The position numbers and the translations under genes were made by a program. Below, one piece after another: positions 18,182 to 31,031 of a stretch of DNA of 64,000 bases; position 1 is the stretch's first letter, and every line of letters starts with the position of its first letter. The notes beneath the pieces are model-generated. The model ran no database searches, was not told the DNA's origin, and saw only the letters and a program-made list of their open reading frames with translations. The stretch comes from Aerobium sp039839275 (lineage in GTDB: Bacteria; Pseudomonadota; Alphaproteobacteria; Rhizobiales; Rhizobiaceae): positions 1,302,001-1,366,000 of the forward strand of contig NZ_JBDOQP010000001.1 in NCBI RefSeq assembly GCF_039839275.1, read 5' to 3'.

Positions 18182-19522
18182 ATGCCCGACGACAAGACGG
18201 CACGCGCCGTCATCATCGTGCCGGTTCTCACACGCCAGCCAAGGAGCAGCGCGGATGATGCTTCCGGCCGGCCGCGCCTGGCGCGGTCGCCGCAGGCCCG
18301 CCTTGACGAAGCGATCGGTCTCGCCGGCGCGATCGATCTCGATGCCGTCCACAGCGAAATCGTCACGGTCAACGACCCTCGGCCGGCCACGTTGCTCGGC
18401 ACCGGTAAGCTCGAGGACTTTGCCGAGATCGTCAAGGAACGAGACGCGGAACTGGTCTTCGTCGACCATCCTCTGACGCCGGTCCAGCAGCGCAATCTTG
18501 AAAAGGCGTTGAATGCGAAGGTGCTCGATCGCACCGGCATCATCCTGGAAATCTTCGGACGCAGAGCGCGTACCCGAGAGGGCACGCTGCAGGTCGATCT
18601 CGCCCACCTGAACTACCAAAAGGGACGTCTCGTGCGAAGCTGGACGCACCTCGAGCGCCAGCGCGGCGGTGCAGGCTTCCTCGGCGGCCCTGGCGAAACC
18701 CAGATCGAAGCCGACCGGCGCATGCTGCAGGAAAAGATCATCAAGCTGAAACGCGAACTGGAAACGGTGCGCCGGACGCGTGAACTGCATCGGTCGAAGC
18801 GCAAGAAGGTGCCCTATCCGATCGTTGCCATTGTCGGCTATACCAATGCTGGCAAGTCGACGCTCTTCAACCGCATGACGGGCGCTGGCGTCCTGGCGGA
18901 AGACATGCTTTTCGCCACGCTCGACCCGACATTGCGGCGCGTGAAGCTGCCCTATGGCACGATCGTGCTTCTGTCTGACACCGTTGGCTTCATTTCTGAC
19001 CTGCCCACCCATCTTGTCGCCGCGTTCCGTGCCACGCTGGAAGAGGTTGTCGAAGCTGACCTTGTCATCCATCTTCGCGACATCTCCGACCCCGACACGA
19101 TGGCGCAGGCCGAGGACGTCGAGCGGATCCTGGGAGACCTCGGCGTCGATGCGGAAGACGAACGACGCGTGCTCGAGGTGTGGAACAAGGTGGATCTGCT
19201 CGATCCTGCCGACCACGACAGGCTGCTAAGCGAGGGCGCACGGCGAGACAAGATCCAGCCGATCGCGATTTCGGCGGTGACGGGCGAGGGTGTCGAGCAG
19301 CTTGCGGCGATCGTCGAGGAACGTATCGCGGGAAGTCTGTCCACGATCCAGGTGGTCGTTCCGGCACAGCAGGCAGGCGACGTCGACTGGCTCTACCGCA
19401 ACGGGGACGTGACGGGACGAACCGATCGAGAGGATGGCGGTGTCGAGCTGACGATCCGCGCCACTGAGGCTATTCGCCGAGAGATCGCCGGGCGCTTCGG
19501 TGACGGAGTCAAGCCGGCTTGA
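18182..19522 (+). CDS. hflX: Ribosome-associated GTPase HflX
   Basis: HflX is a GTPase that binds and splits stalled 70S ribosomes. The N-terminal glycine-rich domain includes LLGTGKLEDFAE and VDLAHLNYQKGRLVRSWTHL, then GGAGFLGGPGETQIEADRR. A basic coiled-coil linker precedes the G domain with GYTNAGKSTLFN (G1), SDTVGFISDLP (G3) and WNKVDLLD (G4). ATG 18182 gives 446 aa, near the family length. A TTG at 18119, abutting the hfq stop, would add 21 low-complexity residues and cannot be ruled out. Confidence 0.95.
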   Translation: MPDDKTARAVIIVPVLTRQPRSSADDASGRPRLARSPQARLDEAIGLAGAIDLDAVHSEIVTVNDPRPATLLGTGKLEDFAEIVKERDAELVFVDHPLTPVQQRNLEKALNAKVLDRTGIILEIFGRRARTREGTLQVDLAHLNYQKGRLVRSWTHLERQRGGAGFLGGPGETQIEADRRMLQEKIIKLKRELETVRRTRELHRSKRKKVPYPIVAIVGYTNAGKSTLFNRMTGAGVLAEDMLFATLDPTLRRVKLPYGTIVLLSDTVGFISDLPTHLVAAFRATLEEVVEADLVIHLRDISDPDTMAQAEDVERILGDLGVDAEDERRVLEVWNKVDLLDPADHDRLLSEGARRDKIQPIAISAVTGEGVEQLAAIVEERIAGSLSTIQVVVPAQQAGDVDWLYRNGDVTGRTDREDGGVELTIRATEAIRREIAGRFGDGVKPA

Positions 19523-19556
19523 GAGTCACCTCCGTTCGCGGAATGCCGAACACCGG

Positions 19557-20381
19557 CTACTTCGCGGTCTTGGCCTCCTGCCACAGCACTTCCATCTGGT
19601 CGAGAGACGCCTCTTCGAGTGAGCTCCCCTTTTCTGCGAGCTGTGCCTCCACATAGTGGAAGCGCGACCGAAACTTGTCATTGGTGCGCCGCAGAGCGTC
19701 TTCGGCGTCGATCTTAAGGTGCCGGCCGAAATTGACGAACGCGAACAGCACGTCGCCAAATTCTTCGGAGACATGGTCGGCATCGCCTTCTTCCATCGCC
19801 TCGCGCAGTTCGGCGATCTCCTCCTCGATCTTGTCGAGAATCGGCTTGGCTTCCTTCCAGTCGAATCCGACACGCGCCGCTTTTTCCTGAATTTTTAGCG
19901 CCCGTGTCAGCGCGGGATGCACGAGTGGGATGCCATCGAGATAGCCGCTGCCATGATCTTCCGGCTCAACGCCCCTTGCGAGCCTCGCTGCACGCTTCTC
20001 GGCTTTTTCCTCCGCCTTGATCCTCTCCCACATGCCCTTGGCCATGCCGGCACTGCGCGCCGCGTCGTCACCGAAAACATGCGGGTGCCGGCGGATCATC
20101 TTTTTCGTCACCGCCTCGACGACGTCGCCGAAGTCGAAATCGCCGTCCTCCTGCGCCATGCGGGCGTGGTAGACCACCTGAAGGAGGAGATCGCCGAGCT
20201 CGTCACGCAGATCGTCGCGATCACCGCGCTGTATTGCGTCGGCGACCTCATAAGCTTCCTCGATGGTGTAGGGGGCGATGGAAGCGAAGTCCTGCTCGAT
20301 GTCCCACGGACAGCCGGTGTCGGGATCGCGCAGAGCAGCCATGATCTCGATCAGGCGCGAAATGTCTTTGGAAGGTGTCAT
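19557..20381 (-). CDS. mazG: Nucleoside triphosphate pyrophosphohydrolase MazG
   Basis: MazG hydrolyses (d)NTPs to monophosphates and pyrophosphate as a house-cleaning enzyme. The 274-aa protein has two MazG repeats. The first has the metal-binding EEAYEVADAIQRGDRDDLRDE then LGDLLLQVVYH, with PDTGCPWD near the N-terminus. The second has EEIAELREAMEEGD and EEFGDVLFAFVNF near residue 220. The start at 20381 (MTPSKDISRLIEIMAALRDP) is the last ATG before the conserved region. It is convergent with hflX, with 34 bases between the stops. Confidence 0.95.
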   Translation of the reverse strand: MTPSKDISRLIEIMAALRDPDTGCPWDIEQDFASIAPYTIEEAYEVADAIQRGDRDDLRDELGDLLLQVVYHARMAQEDGDFDFGDVVEAVTKKMIRRHPHVFGDDAARSAGMAKGMWERIKAEEKAEKRAARLARGVEPEDHGSGYLDGIPLVHPALTRALKIQEKAARVGFDWKEAKPILDKIEEEIAELREAMEEGDADHVSEEFGDVLFAFVNFGRHLKIDAEDALRRTNDKFRSRFHYVEAQLAEKGSSLEEASLDQMEVLWQEAKTAK

Positions 20382-20463
20382 GGAACTCTCTCGGGGCAGG
20401 GATGCGCGCGCCCCGAGAGGTAGAACGTGCGCGGGCCGATGTCCACGGCCCGCCAACAGTCGA

Positions 20464-21690
20464 TCAGAAGAACGCCTGGATGCCGGTCTGCGCCCGGCCG
20501 AGGATCAGCGCATGCACATCATGCGTGCCCTCATAGGTGTTGACCGTCTCGAGGTTCGCCGCGTGGCGCATGATCTGATATTCGATCTGGATGCCGTTGC
20601 CGCCGTGCATGTCGCGCGCCATGCGGGCGATGTCGAGAGCCTTGCCGCAATTGTTGCGCTTGATGATCGAAACCATCTCCGGGGCAGCTCGACCTTCGTC
20701 CATCAGGCGGCCGACGCGCAATGACGCCTGGAGGCCGAGCGCGATCTCGGTCTGCATGTCGGCGAGCTTCTTCTGGAAAAGCTGGGTGCCGGCGAGCGGC
20801 TTGCCGAACTGCTTGCGGTCGAGGCCATACTGGCGCGCGCGGTGCCAGCACTCTTCCGCAGCGCCCATCACACCCCATGAAATGCCGTAGCGGGCGCGGT
20901 TGAGGCAGCCGAAGGGACCCTTGAGGCCTTCGACATGCGGCAGCAGGGCTTCCTCACCAACCTCGACGTTCTCCATGACGATTTCGCCGGTGATCGAGGC
21001 GCGCAGCGAGAGCTTGCCGCCGATCTTCGGCGCGGACAGGCCCTTCATGCCCTTGTCGAGCACAAAGCCACGGATCTTGCCGCCATGGGCTTCCGATTTG
21101 GCCCAGACAACGAAGACGTCGGCGATCGGTGCGTTGGAGATCCACATCTTGGAGCCGTTGAGGCGATAGCCGCCGTCGGTCTTCACGGCTCGCGTCTTCA
21201 TGCCGCCGGGATCGGAACCGGCATCCGGCTCGGTCAGGCCGAAGCAGCCGATATATTCGCCGGAAGCGAGTTTCGGCAGGTACTTCTTGCGCTGCTCCTC
21301 GGACCCGTAGGCGTAAATCGGGTACATCACGAGCGACGACTGCACGCTCATCATCGAGCGATAGCCGGAATCGACGCGCTCGACTTCGCGGGCGACGAGG
21401 CCGTACGAAACATACGAAGAACCGATACCGCCATATTCTTCCGGAATGGTCACGCCGAGCAGACCGAGCGCACCCATCTCGCGGAAAATCTCGGGATCGG
21501 TCACTTCGTCGAGATAGGCCTTCTCGACACGCGGCCGCAGGCTCTGGTTTGCGAACTCGGCCGCCGAGTCGCGGATCATCCGCTCTTCCTCGGAGAGCTG
21601 GTCATCGAACAGGAACGGGTCCTCCCAGTTGAAGCTGGAAAGGTCGGGACGTTCCTTGGGCTTGAGCGTACGTGTTTCGGGCGCGGACAT
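20464..21690 (-). CDS. gcdH: Glutaryl-CoA dehydrogenase
   Basis: This FAD enzyme oxidises and decarboxylates glutaryl-CoA to crotonyl-CoA in lysine and tryptophan breakdown. The 408-aa protein has acyl-CoA dehydrogenase signatures GCFGLTEPDAGSDPGGM and NGSKMWISNAP. GcdH-specific features include SVQSSLVMYPIYAYGSEEQ and the C-terminal catalytic glutamate in NTYEGTHDVHAL (about E387). The start at 21690 follows GGAGG with a five-base spacer, which settles it over upstream ATGs. A LysR regulator is divergently transcribed, as is typical for gcdH/gcdR. Confidence 0.95.
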   Translation of the reverse strand: MSAPETRTLKPKERPDLSSFNWEDPFLFDDQLSEEERMIRDSAAEFANQSLRPRVEKAYLDEVTDPEIFREMGALGLLGVTIPEEYGGIGSSYVSYGLVAREVERVDSGYRSMMSVQSSLVMYPIYAYGSEEQRKKYLPKLASGEYIGCFGLTEPDAGSDPGGMKTRAVKTDGGYRLNGSKMWISNAPIADVFVVWAKSEAHGGKIRGFVLDKGMKGLSAPKIGGKLSLRASITGEIVMENVEVGEEALLPHVEGLKGPFGCLNRARYGISWGVMGAAEECWHRARQYGLDRKQFGKPLAGTQLFQKKLADMQTEIALGLQASLRVGRLMDEGRAAPEMVSIIKRNNCGKALDIARMARDMHGGNGIQIEYQIMRHAANLETVNTYEGTHDVHALILGRAQTGIQAFF

Positions 21691-21781
21691 CTTATCCTCC
21701 ATCTTGTTCGACGGCGCAGTCTGGTGCGCGCCGCATAGCATGGCCGGGGGCTGGTTTCCAACGAGCATTGCTGTCATGGTG

Positions 21782-21796
21782 ATGAGCATTACTCAT
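21782..21796. promoter_or_regulatory. LysR-type operator in the gcdH/lysR divergent gap
   Basis: ATGAG (21782-21786) and CTCAT (21792-21796) form a perfect inverted repeat with a five-base centre, and the core fits the LysR T-N11-A rule. It lies 18 bases before the lysR start and about 90 bases upstream of gcdH. A related half (GAGCATT) occurs some 20 bases away towards gcdH. Confidence 0.6.
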
Positions 21797-21813
21797 AGGG
21801 CGGAAATCAGGTC

Positions 21814-22710
21814 ATGCGTGATGCTTATATGCCCACGATCAGCGAGTTGCATGCGTTCGTTTCGTGCGCCAGGACCGGCTCGACGACGCGCGCCGCCGAT
21901 GAATTGCACTTGACCCAAAGCGCGGTCAGCCGCTCGCTTGGAACTTTGGAGGAGAGGCTCGGCGTCCTTCTGTTTCATCGCGTCAAGCAAAGGCTGGTGC
22001 TTTCCGATGCCGGCCATGCGTTCCGCAGGGAGGCCGAGCGCATACTTGGCGATCTCAACCAGGCCGCCGTCGCCGTTATGGCGTTTGGCGGACACAGCGA
22101 GGTCCTGCGGCTTGCGGTGCTGCCGACTTTCGCCTCGCGCTGGCTGGTGCCGCGCCTGCGCCAGTTCCGCGACCTCATGCCGAAGGTGAGTTTCGACATC
22201 GTCTCGCGACTCGATGCCATCGATTTCGACAACGAGCCCTTTGACGCCGCGATCCAGCGCAGCGACCTGCGTCCGTCCAACGCCGAGTTGCTTCCGCTGA
22301 TGGAGGAGCGGCTCGTGGTGGTTGTGGCGCCGGAACTGCTGGCGGGGAAGGGGGAACTGAGCGACGCTGAACTCGGTCGCCTGCCCTTGTTGCAGCAGAC
22401 GACGCGTCCGACGCTGTGGCTCGACTGGTTCAGGGATGTCGGCAACGATCCCCGCTCCATCCTGCGCGGTCCGCGTTTCGAGCATTTCGACATGGTCATC
22501 AACGCCGCGGTCTCGGGCCTCGGCGTCGCCCTCGTACCAGAGGTCCTGGTGGAACCGGAGATGGCGGCAGCCCGCCTCGTCCCCGCGTCGAGCCGGCGAC
22601 TGATCGTCAGTGAACCCTATTCGCTGATCTATCCATCGCGCAGCATGGACGTGGTCGGTTTCGCGGCGTTTCGACAATGGCTCGACGGCCTTGTCCGCTC
22701 CGAGACATAA
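21814..22710 (+). CDS. LysR-family regulator, probable gcdH regulator
   Basis: This is a 298-aa LysR-type transcription factor. The N-terminal winged helix-turn-helix is ISELHAFVSCARTGSTTRAADELHLTQSAVSRSLGTLEERLG, here noted as residues about 10-50, followed by the linker helix and a two-lobed effector-binding domain. It closely matches the GcvA-like subgroup (LPLLQQTTRPTLWLDWF). Divergence from gcdH across a 123-base gap with a T-N11-A palindrome suggests it senses glutarate or glutaryl-CoA, but the ligand is inferred. An in-frame ATG at 21829 could be the start; the first ATG has AGG close upstream. Confidence 0.88.
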   Translation: MRDAYMPTISELHAFVSCARTGSTTRAADELHLTQSAVSRSLGTLEERLGVLLFHRVKQRLVLSDAGHAFRREAERILGDLNQAAVAVMAFGGHSEVLRLAVLPTFASRWLVPRLRQFRDLMPKVSFDIVSRLDAIDFDNEPFDAAIQRSDLRPSNAELLPLMEERLVVVVAPELLAGKGELSDAELGRLPLLQQTTRPTLWLDWFRDVGNDPRSILRGPRFEHFDMVINAAVSGLGVALVPEVLVEPEMAAARLVPASSRRLIVSEPYSLIYPSRSMDVVGFAAFRQWLDGLVRSET

Positions 22711-22720
22711 CCGGATGTTG

Positions 22721-22740
22721 ACATAAACATGTCTTTATGT
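22721..22740. promoter_or_regulatory. Inverted-repeat operator ahead of metH
   Basis: ACATAAA (22721-22727) and TTTATGT (22734-22740) are exact reverse complements around CATGTC. The site ends 31 bases before metH. It is AT-rich against a GC-rich background, as expected for a repressor site. An ArsR-type S-adenosylhomocysteine/methionine-cycle regulator (SahR-like) is a plausible owner, but this is inference. Confidence 0.55.
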
Positions 22741-22771
22741 GATTTCTTCCTTGTCGTTGGAAGGATGGATC

Positions 22772-26566
<3,795 letters not shown>

Positions 26567-26733
26567 GGCACTCGGCGTCGGCGGGTATTGCAACCGGCCG
26601 GCTTCCGCAGTTGGAGTTATGCGGGCATGCGGACAGGCACACACCTGAGTCGCATAAGATGGATTATGGAACCCACGAGCATCAACTACCGGGACAATTC
26701 GGGCACAAGGCAATCGCCTTTCATATAATGTAA

Positions 26734-27552
26734 TCAGTGCCCTGTGACAGGAAGCTCAATTACCATGCCGTCGTGGGCCGGCACGACGTGGTCCGGCGTC
26801 TCGGCGAGAACGGTGTCGTAGTCGAGCGGGATGTGCATGTGGGTCAGCACGGCCAGCTTGGGTGCAAGTCGGTCGATCCACTCCAATGCCTGTCCCAGCG
26901 AGAAATGGCTTGGATGCTCGCGGTACTGGAGAGCATCAATGATCAGGACGTCGAGGTCCCGGAGCTGGCTGGCGGTTTCGTCCGGAAACGCGCTGACGTC
27001 GGAACAATAGGCAAGATTGCCGATACGAAAGCCGAGAGAAAAGATGTCGCCGTGAAGCTGCGTCAGCGGCGTGAATGGTATCGCGCCGCCTGCGCCGCTG
27101 ATCTCGAACGGCAAATCGTGGGCGATATGATGCGGTTCGACGATCGGCGGATACGAGCTTCCGGGCGGCGTCTTGAAGCAATAGCCGAAACTGTCCTCGA
27201 TCTTGTCCAGCGTCGTCTTGTCGCCATAGACGTCGATGCGATGTCGCTGCACGAGGAAATAGCCACGCAGATCATCGACGCCGTGGATGTGATCGGCATG
27301 GGCATGCGTATAGACCACCGCATCGAGATGCGTCACGTTTGCATCAAGCATCTGGTCACGGAAATCGGGGCCGGTGTCGATCGCGACACGCGTTATCCCG
27401 CCGCCGGCTGACACCCGTTCGACGACGGCGGCGGCGCGCCGGCGCCGGTTCCTCGGATTTGATGGATCGCAATTGCCCCAGTCACCGGTGATGCGCGGAA
27501 CGCCTGGCGACGACCCGCACCCGGTGATGGTAAAACGCAGGCGGTCAGCCAT
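26734..27552 (-). CDS. MBL-fold metallohydrolase, PhnP-like
   Basis: This 272-aa metallo-beta-lactamase-fold hydrolase begins LRFTITGCGSSPGVPRI. The metal-binding HAHADHIHGVDDLRG lies near residue 82, and further ligands lie in CSDVSAFPD and THMHIPLDYD. The pattern resembles PhnP and related phosphoribosyl cyclic phosphodiesterases, but there are no phn genes nearby. A role in cyclic nucleotide or tRNA-processing chemistry is therefore open. It overlaps tatD by eight bases and is last in the rlpA-metG operon. No convincing terminator is seen in the 167-base gap to convergent metH. Confidence 0.88.
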   Translation of the reverse strand: MADRLRFTITGCGSSPGVPRITGDWGNCDPSNPRNRRRRAAAVVERVSAGGGITRVAIDTGPDFRDQMLDANVTHLDAVVYTHAHADHIHGVDDLRGYFLVQRHRIDVYGDKTTLDKIEDSFGYCFKTPPGSSYPPIVEPHHIAHDLPFEISGAGGAIPFTPLTQLHGDIFSLGFRIGNLAYCSDVSAFPDETASQLRDLDVLIIDALQYREHPSHFSLGQALEWIDRLAPKLAVLTHMHIPLDYDTVLAETPDHVVPAHDGMVIELPVTGH

Positions 27553-28339
27553 CGTCGCCCGGCCGAGGCATCTTGGAGAACAGACGGAAGAAGTTGTCGG
27601 TCGTCAGGCGTGCGACGTCATCTGTGGAGATACCGAGCGTATCGGCGAGTACCTTCGCCGTTTCGGCCACATAGGCCGGTTCGTTTCGTTTGCCGCGATA
27701 TGGCTGAGGTGCCAGATACGGCGCATCGGTTTCGACCAGCAGCCTGTCACGAGGAATGTCGCGCGCGATGTCACGCAGATCCTGCGAACGCTTGAACGTC
27801 AGGATGCCTGAAAACGAGACGTAGCCGCCAAGCGTTACGCCGCGCTCGGCCAGTTCGCGGCCCGAGGAGAAGCAATGCAGTACGAAAGGGAAGGCCCCCT
27901 TCCCTGTTTCTTGCTCAAGGATAGCGGCCATGTCGTCGTCGGCGTCGCGTGAATGGATGACGAGTGGCAGCCCGGTTCGGCGCGCGGCCTCGATGTGGGT
28001 GCGCAGCCCCTGCGCCTGCGCATCGCGTGGTGCGTTGTCATAGAAATAGTCGAGGCCGGCCTCGCCGATCGCCACCACCTTCGGATGGCGCGCGGCGTCG
28101 ACCAGATCGTCGACGGTCACGTCGAGTTCTTCATCTGCATTGTGCGGATGCGTGCCGACCGAGCAATAGACCTGCGGATACGTCTCGGCGATGGCGCGGA
28201 TTTCCGCAAATCGCCTGACCCGCGTCGAGATCGTCACCATGCGGCCGATGCCGGCGGCAAGGGCGCGCGACACGATGGCATCGCGCTCCTCGGCGAAATC
28301 CGGAAAATCAAGATGGCAGTGGCTGTCGACGAGCATCAC
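27545..28339 (-). CDS. tatD: TatD-family metal-dependent DNase
   Basis: TatD proteins are TIM-barrel amidohydrolase-fold nucleases linked to DNA repair and quality control. The 264-aa protein begins MLVDSHCHLDFPDF with the HxH metal site. AIGEAGLDYFYD, LPLVIHSRDAD, LHCFSSG and LLVETDAPYLAPQPYRGKRN follow, the full family set. It sits six bases after metG and overlaps the MBL gene, in the conserved order metG-tatD-MBL. Confidence 0.95.
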   Translation of the reverse strand: MMLVDSHCHLDFPDFAEERDAIVSRALAAGIGRMVTISTRVRRFAEIRAIAETYPQVYCSVGTHPHNADEELDVTVDDLVDAARHPKVVAIGEAGLDYFYDNAPRDAQAQGLRTHIEAARRTGLPLVIHSRDADDDMAAILEQETGKGAFPFVLHCFSSGRELAERGVTLGGYVSFSGILTFKRSQDLRDIARDIPRDRLLVETDAPYLAPQPYRGKRNEPAYVAETAKVLADTLGISTDDVARLTTDNFFRLFSKMPRPGDDG

Positions 28340-28345
28340 GATCGT

Positions 28346-29896
28346 TCAGCTCGCCGGTTCCTGCTCGACATAGCGCGGAAATACCCCTTGTGGCGCCGGC
28401 AGCGCGTCGCCGGGCGTCAACGCCTTGTCGTCCGCAACGTGGGCGAAACTGCGCGCGCGTTCAGGCACCGAAAGCAGGTCGAGCAGCCTGGAAGACGATT
28501 CCGGCATGAAAGGCTGGCACATGATCGCCACGCGCCGAACGGTCTCGATCGTCGTCCAAAGCACGGTCTCCATGCGCGACGGGTCCGTCTTGCGCAGCGC
28601 CCACGGCTCCTGCCCGGCAAAATATCGGTTGGCTTCCGCGACCACAGCGAAGATGGCGCCGAGGGCCGTATGGATCGCCTGCGTCTTCATGGCCGCGCGT
28701 GCGGTCGCCAGCGCCTGGGTTGCCTGGAACAGGATGGCGCGATCCGCCTCCTGCAGCGCGCCGCGCTGTGGCACCACGCCGCCGCAATTTTTGGCGATCA
28801 TCGACAGCGAGCGCTGCGCCAGATTGCCGAGATCGTTGGCGAGATCCGCGTTGGTGCGGTTGACGATCGCATCGTGGCTGTAGTTGCCGTCCTGGCCGAA
28901 CGGTACTTCGCGCAACAGGAAATAGCGCACCTGGTCGAGGCCATAGTGTTCGACGAGCGCGAAAGGATCGATGACGTTGCCCACCGACTTCGACATCTTC
29001 TCGCCGCGGTTGAACACGAAGCCGTGGCCGAAGACACGCTTCGGTAGCGGAATACCCGCAGACATCAGGAAGGCAGGCCAGTAGACGGTATGAAAGCGCG
29101 TGATGTCCTTGCCGATCACGTGCAGGTCAGCCGGCCAGTACTTCCACAGCTTGGCATTGTCGTCGGGATAACCGACGCCGGTGATGTAATTGGTCAGCGC
29201 GTCCACCCACACATACATGACATGCTTTTCGTCGCCGGGAACGGGAATGCCCCAGTCGAACGTGGTACGCGACATGGAGAGGTCGCGCAGGCCCGACTTC
29301 ACGAAGCTGACGATCTCGTTACGCCGCTCGACGGGGCCGATGAAGTCGGGACGGTCTTCATAAAGCTTGAGCAAACGGTCCTGATAGGCGGACAGCTTGA
29401 AGAAATAGCTCTCTTCCTCCACCCATTCCACTGGCGTGCCCTGTGGCCCGTAGCGGACGCCGTCCTCTCGAACCTCTATCTCTTCCTCGTCGTAATAGGC
29501 CTCGTCGCGGACCGAATACCAACCGGCATAACCACCCTTGTAGATGTCGCCATTGGCCGCCATCGCCTTCCAGATCGCCTGCGAGGACGCATGGTGCCGT
29601 TCCTCGGTCGTGCGGATGAAGTCTTCGTTGGACGCGTTGAGAGCCTCCGCCATGCGCTTGAACTCGGCCGCATTGCGGTCGGCCAGCTCGCGCGGCGAGA
29701 CGCCTTCCTTCTTTGCCGTCTGCACCATCTTGATGCCGTGCTCATCGGTGCCGGTGAGGAAGTAGACATCCTTGCCGTCGAGGCGCTGGAAACGCGCCAG
29801 CGCGTCCGTCGCGATCAACTCGTAGGCATGGCCGATATGCGGCTTGCCGTTCGGATAGGAGATAGCCGTGGTGATATAGTAGCGGTCGCGTGACAT
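28346..29896 (-). CDS. metG: Methionyl-tRNA synthetase
   Basis: The enzyme charges tRNA-Met. The 516-aa protein has YPNGKPHIGHAYE (HIGH motif, near residue 12), FLTGTDEHG, and KMSKSVGNVIDPF near residue 300. The knuckle region around YSVRDEAYY lacks the zinc cysteines of the E. coli type, and no C-terminal tRNA-binding dimerisation domain is present. This is the short alphaproteobacterial form. The start at 29896 (MSRDRYYITTA) is chosen; an upstream ATG would add 42 unrelated residues. Confidence 0.97.
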   Translation of the reverse strand: MSRDRYYITTAISYPNGKPHIGHAYELIATDALARFQRLDGKDVYFLTGTDEHGIKMVQTAKKEGVSPRELADRNAAEFKRMAEALNASNEDFIRTTEERHHASSQAIWKAMAANGDIYKGGYAGWYSVRDEAYYDEEEIEVREDGVRYGPQGTPVEWVEEESYFFKLSAYQDRLLKLYEDRPDFIGPVERRNEIVSFVKSGLRDLSMSRTTFDWGIPVPGDEKHVMYVWVDALTNYITGVGYPDDNAKLWKYWPADLHVIGKDITRFHTVYWPAFLMSAGIPLPKRVFGHGFVFNRGEKMSKSVGNVIDPFALVEHYGLDQVRYFLLREVPFGQDGNYSHDAIVNRTNADLANDLGNLAQRSLSMIAKNCGGVVPQRGALQEADRAILFQATQALATARAAMKTQAIHTALGAIFAVVAEANRYFAGQEPWALRKTDPSRMETVLWTTIETVRRVAIMCQPFMPESSSRLLDLLSVPERARSFAHVADDKALTPGDALPAPQGVFPRYVEQEPAS

Positions 29897-29960
29897 GTGA
29901 GCTCGGAGTTCCGACGGGTCTGTGGTCTGGCGGTCAGATAGCGCATCGACGATGCGATGG

Positions 29961-31031
29961 CTACAGGGCTGGTTCGCTCGCGTGGTACGCCTGCCACATT
30001 CGCCGCAGCAATCCGCCGACATGCTGCTTCTTGTCGAGATTGTAGGTCTCGGTCTCGACTATCGTCCGCTCGGCGTCGTTCCAGACCTGCGACATGCGCG
30101 CAGCCTGGTCGAGCAACCCAGCTTCGGCCATCTGCCTCGCCCAGCCGGCAACGATATCTAGGGCCGCCTGATTGAAGATCGAAAACTGGATGGCGTTGTC
30201 TCGACCCGCTACAGCATCGGCGACCCGCATCGCGGCACTCACCTTGAAGCGCGGCGCATCCACCACCGAAACGATCGCATCGGCGATGTCGAGCCCGCCG
30301 AACTGCGTCAGCAGGAGTGCGTCGCGAACGCTGCCTCCTGCCCTGCCCACCAGCGCCGCGCGCCCATTCCCGTCCTGCGGCAGGCCCGCGTCGAGGCCCT
30401 CGAGAACATTCAGCAGCGACGTGTCGTCCAGCGGCTTGAGCTTGATTGTCTGGCAGCGCGAGCGGATCGTGGGAAGCAGGCTGCCCAGCGAATGGCTGAT
30501 CAGAACGAAGAGCGTGCGGGCGGGCGGCTCTTCCAATGTCTTCAAGAGCGCATTCGCCGCGTTGACATTCATGTCGTCGGCCGGATCGACAATCACGACG
30601 CGATAGCTGCCGTCATGCGACGTCATCGACAGGAAGCGATTGACGCGGCGGATCTCATCCACCGTCACGACTGATTTGAAAGCCTTGGTCTTGTCGTTGA
30701 GTGGTCGCGTCAGATGCAGCACTCCGGCATGGGAGCCCTGCGCAACCTGTCGAAACAGGCTCGATGCCGGATCGCGTGGCGAGAAATTTGGGGGCGCTTC
30801 ACTTGCCACGGGGTTGGCAAGCAGATGATGGGCAAGATGAAAGGCGAACGTCGCCTTGCCGATTCCAGGCGGACCAGCCAGCAGGATGGCGTGGTGCAGC
30901 TTGCCGGACCGATAGGCATCGGCCACCTGTGCCATTGCTTCGTCATGCCCGACGAGCCGGGGATTTTCGGCCGGCTCGGCGATCTCTGGAATGGTGTCGT
31001 ACTGCTCCGGGGCAAGGCGAACGAAACTCAT
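29961..31031 (-). CDS. holB: DNA polymerase III subunit delta-prime
   Basis: Delta-prime is part of the clamp loader. The 356-aa protein has an AAA+ fold with LLAGPPGIGKATFAFHLAHHLL near residue 45, VVIVDPADDMNVNAANALLKTLEEP, and the SRC motif in PTIRSRCQTIKLKPL. The region where E. coli delta-prime has a four-cysteine zinc module (after the P-loop) contains no cysteines here. Its start overlaps the tmk stop by four bases (ATGA), the usual tmk-holB arrangement. Confidence 0.94.
   Translation of the reverse strand: MSFVRLAPEQYDTIPEIAEPAENPRLVGHDEAMAQVADAYRSGKLHHAILLAGPPGIGKATFAFHLAHHLLANPVASEAPPNFSPRDPASSLFRQVAQGSHAGVLHLTRPLNDKTKAFKSVVTVDEIRRVNRFLSMTSHDGSYRVVIVDPADDMNVNAANALLKTLEEPPARTLFVLISHSLGSLLPTIRSRCQTIKLKPLDDTSLLNVLEGLDAGLPQDGNGRAALVGRAGGSVRDALLLTQFGGLDIADAIVSVVDAPRFKVSAAMRVADAVAGRDNAIQFSIFNQAALDIVAGWARQMAEAGLLDQAARMSQVWNDAERTIVETETYNLDKKQHVGGLLRRMWQAYHASEPAL

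Noticed and set aside
22711..22771. SAM-II or cobalamin riboswitch ahead of metH
   Set aside because: The gap is only 61 bases and is filled by a short palindrome and the ribosome site; no cobalamin-box or SAM-II pseudoknot pattern fits.
26707..26720. Terminator between metH and the MBL hydrolase gene
   Set aside because: AAGGC-AATC-GCCTT gives only a five-pair stem with two following T-rich bases, too weak to call.
29897..30022. N-terminal extension of MetG and other upstream in-frame starts
   Set aside because: The extra residues are not conserved in the families and lie before the first catalytic motif; closer starts fit better.
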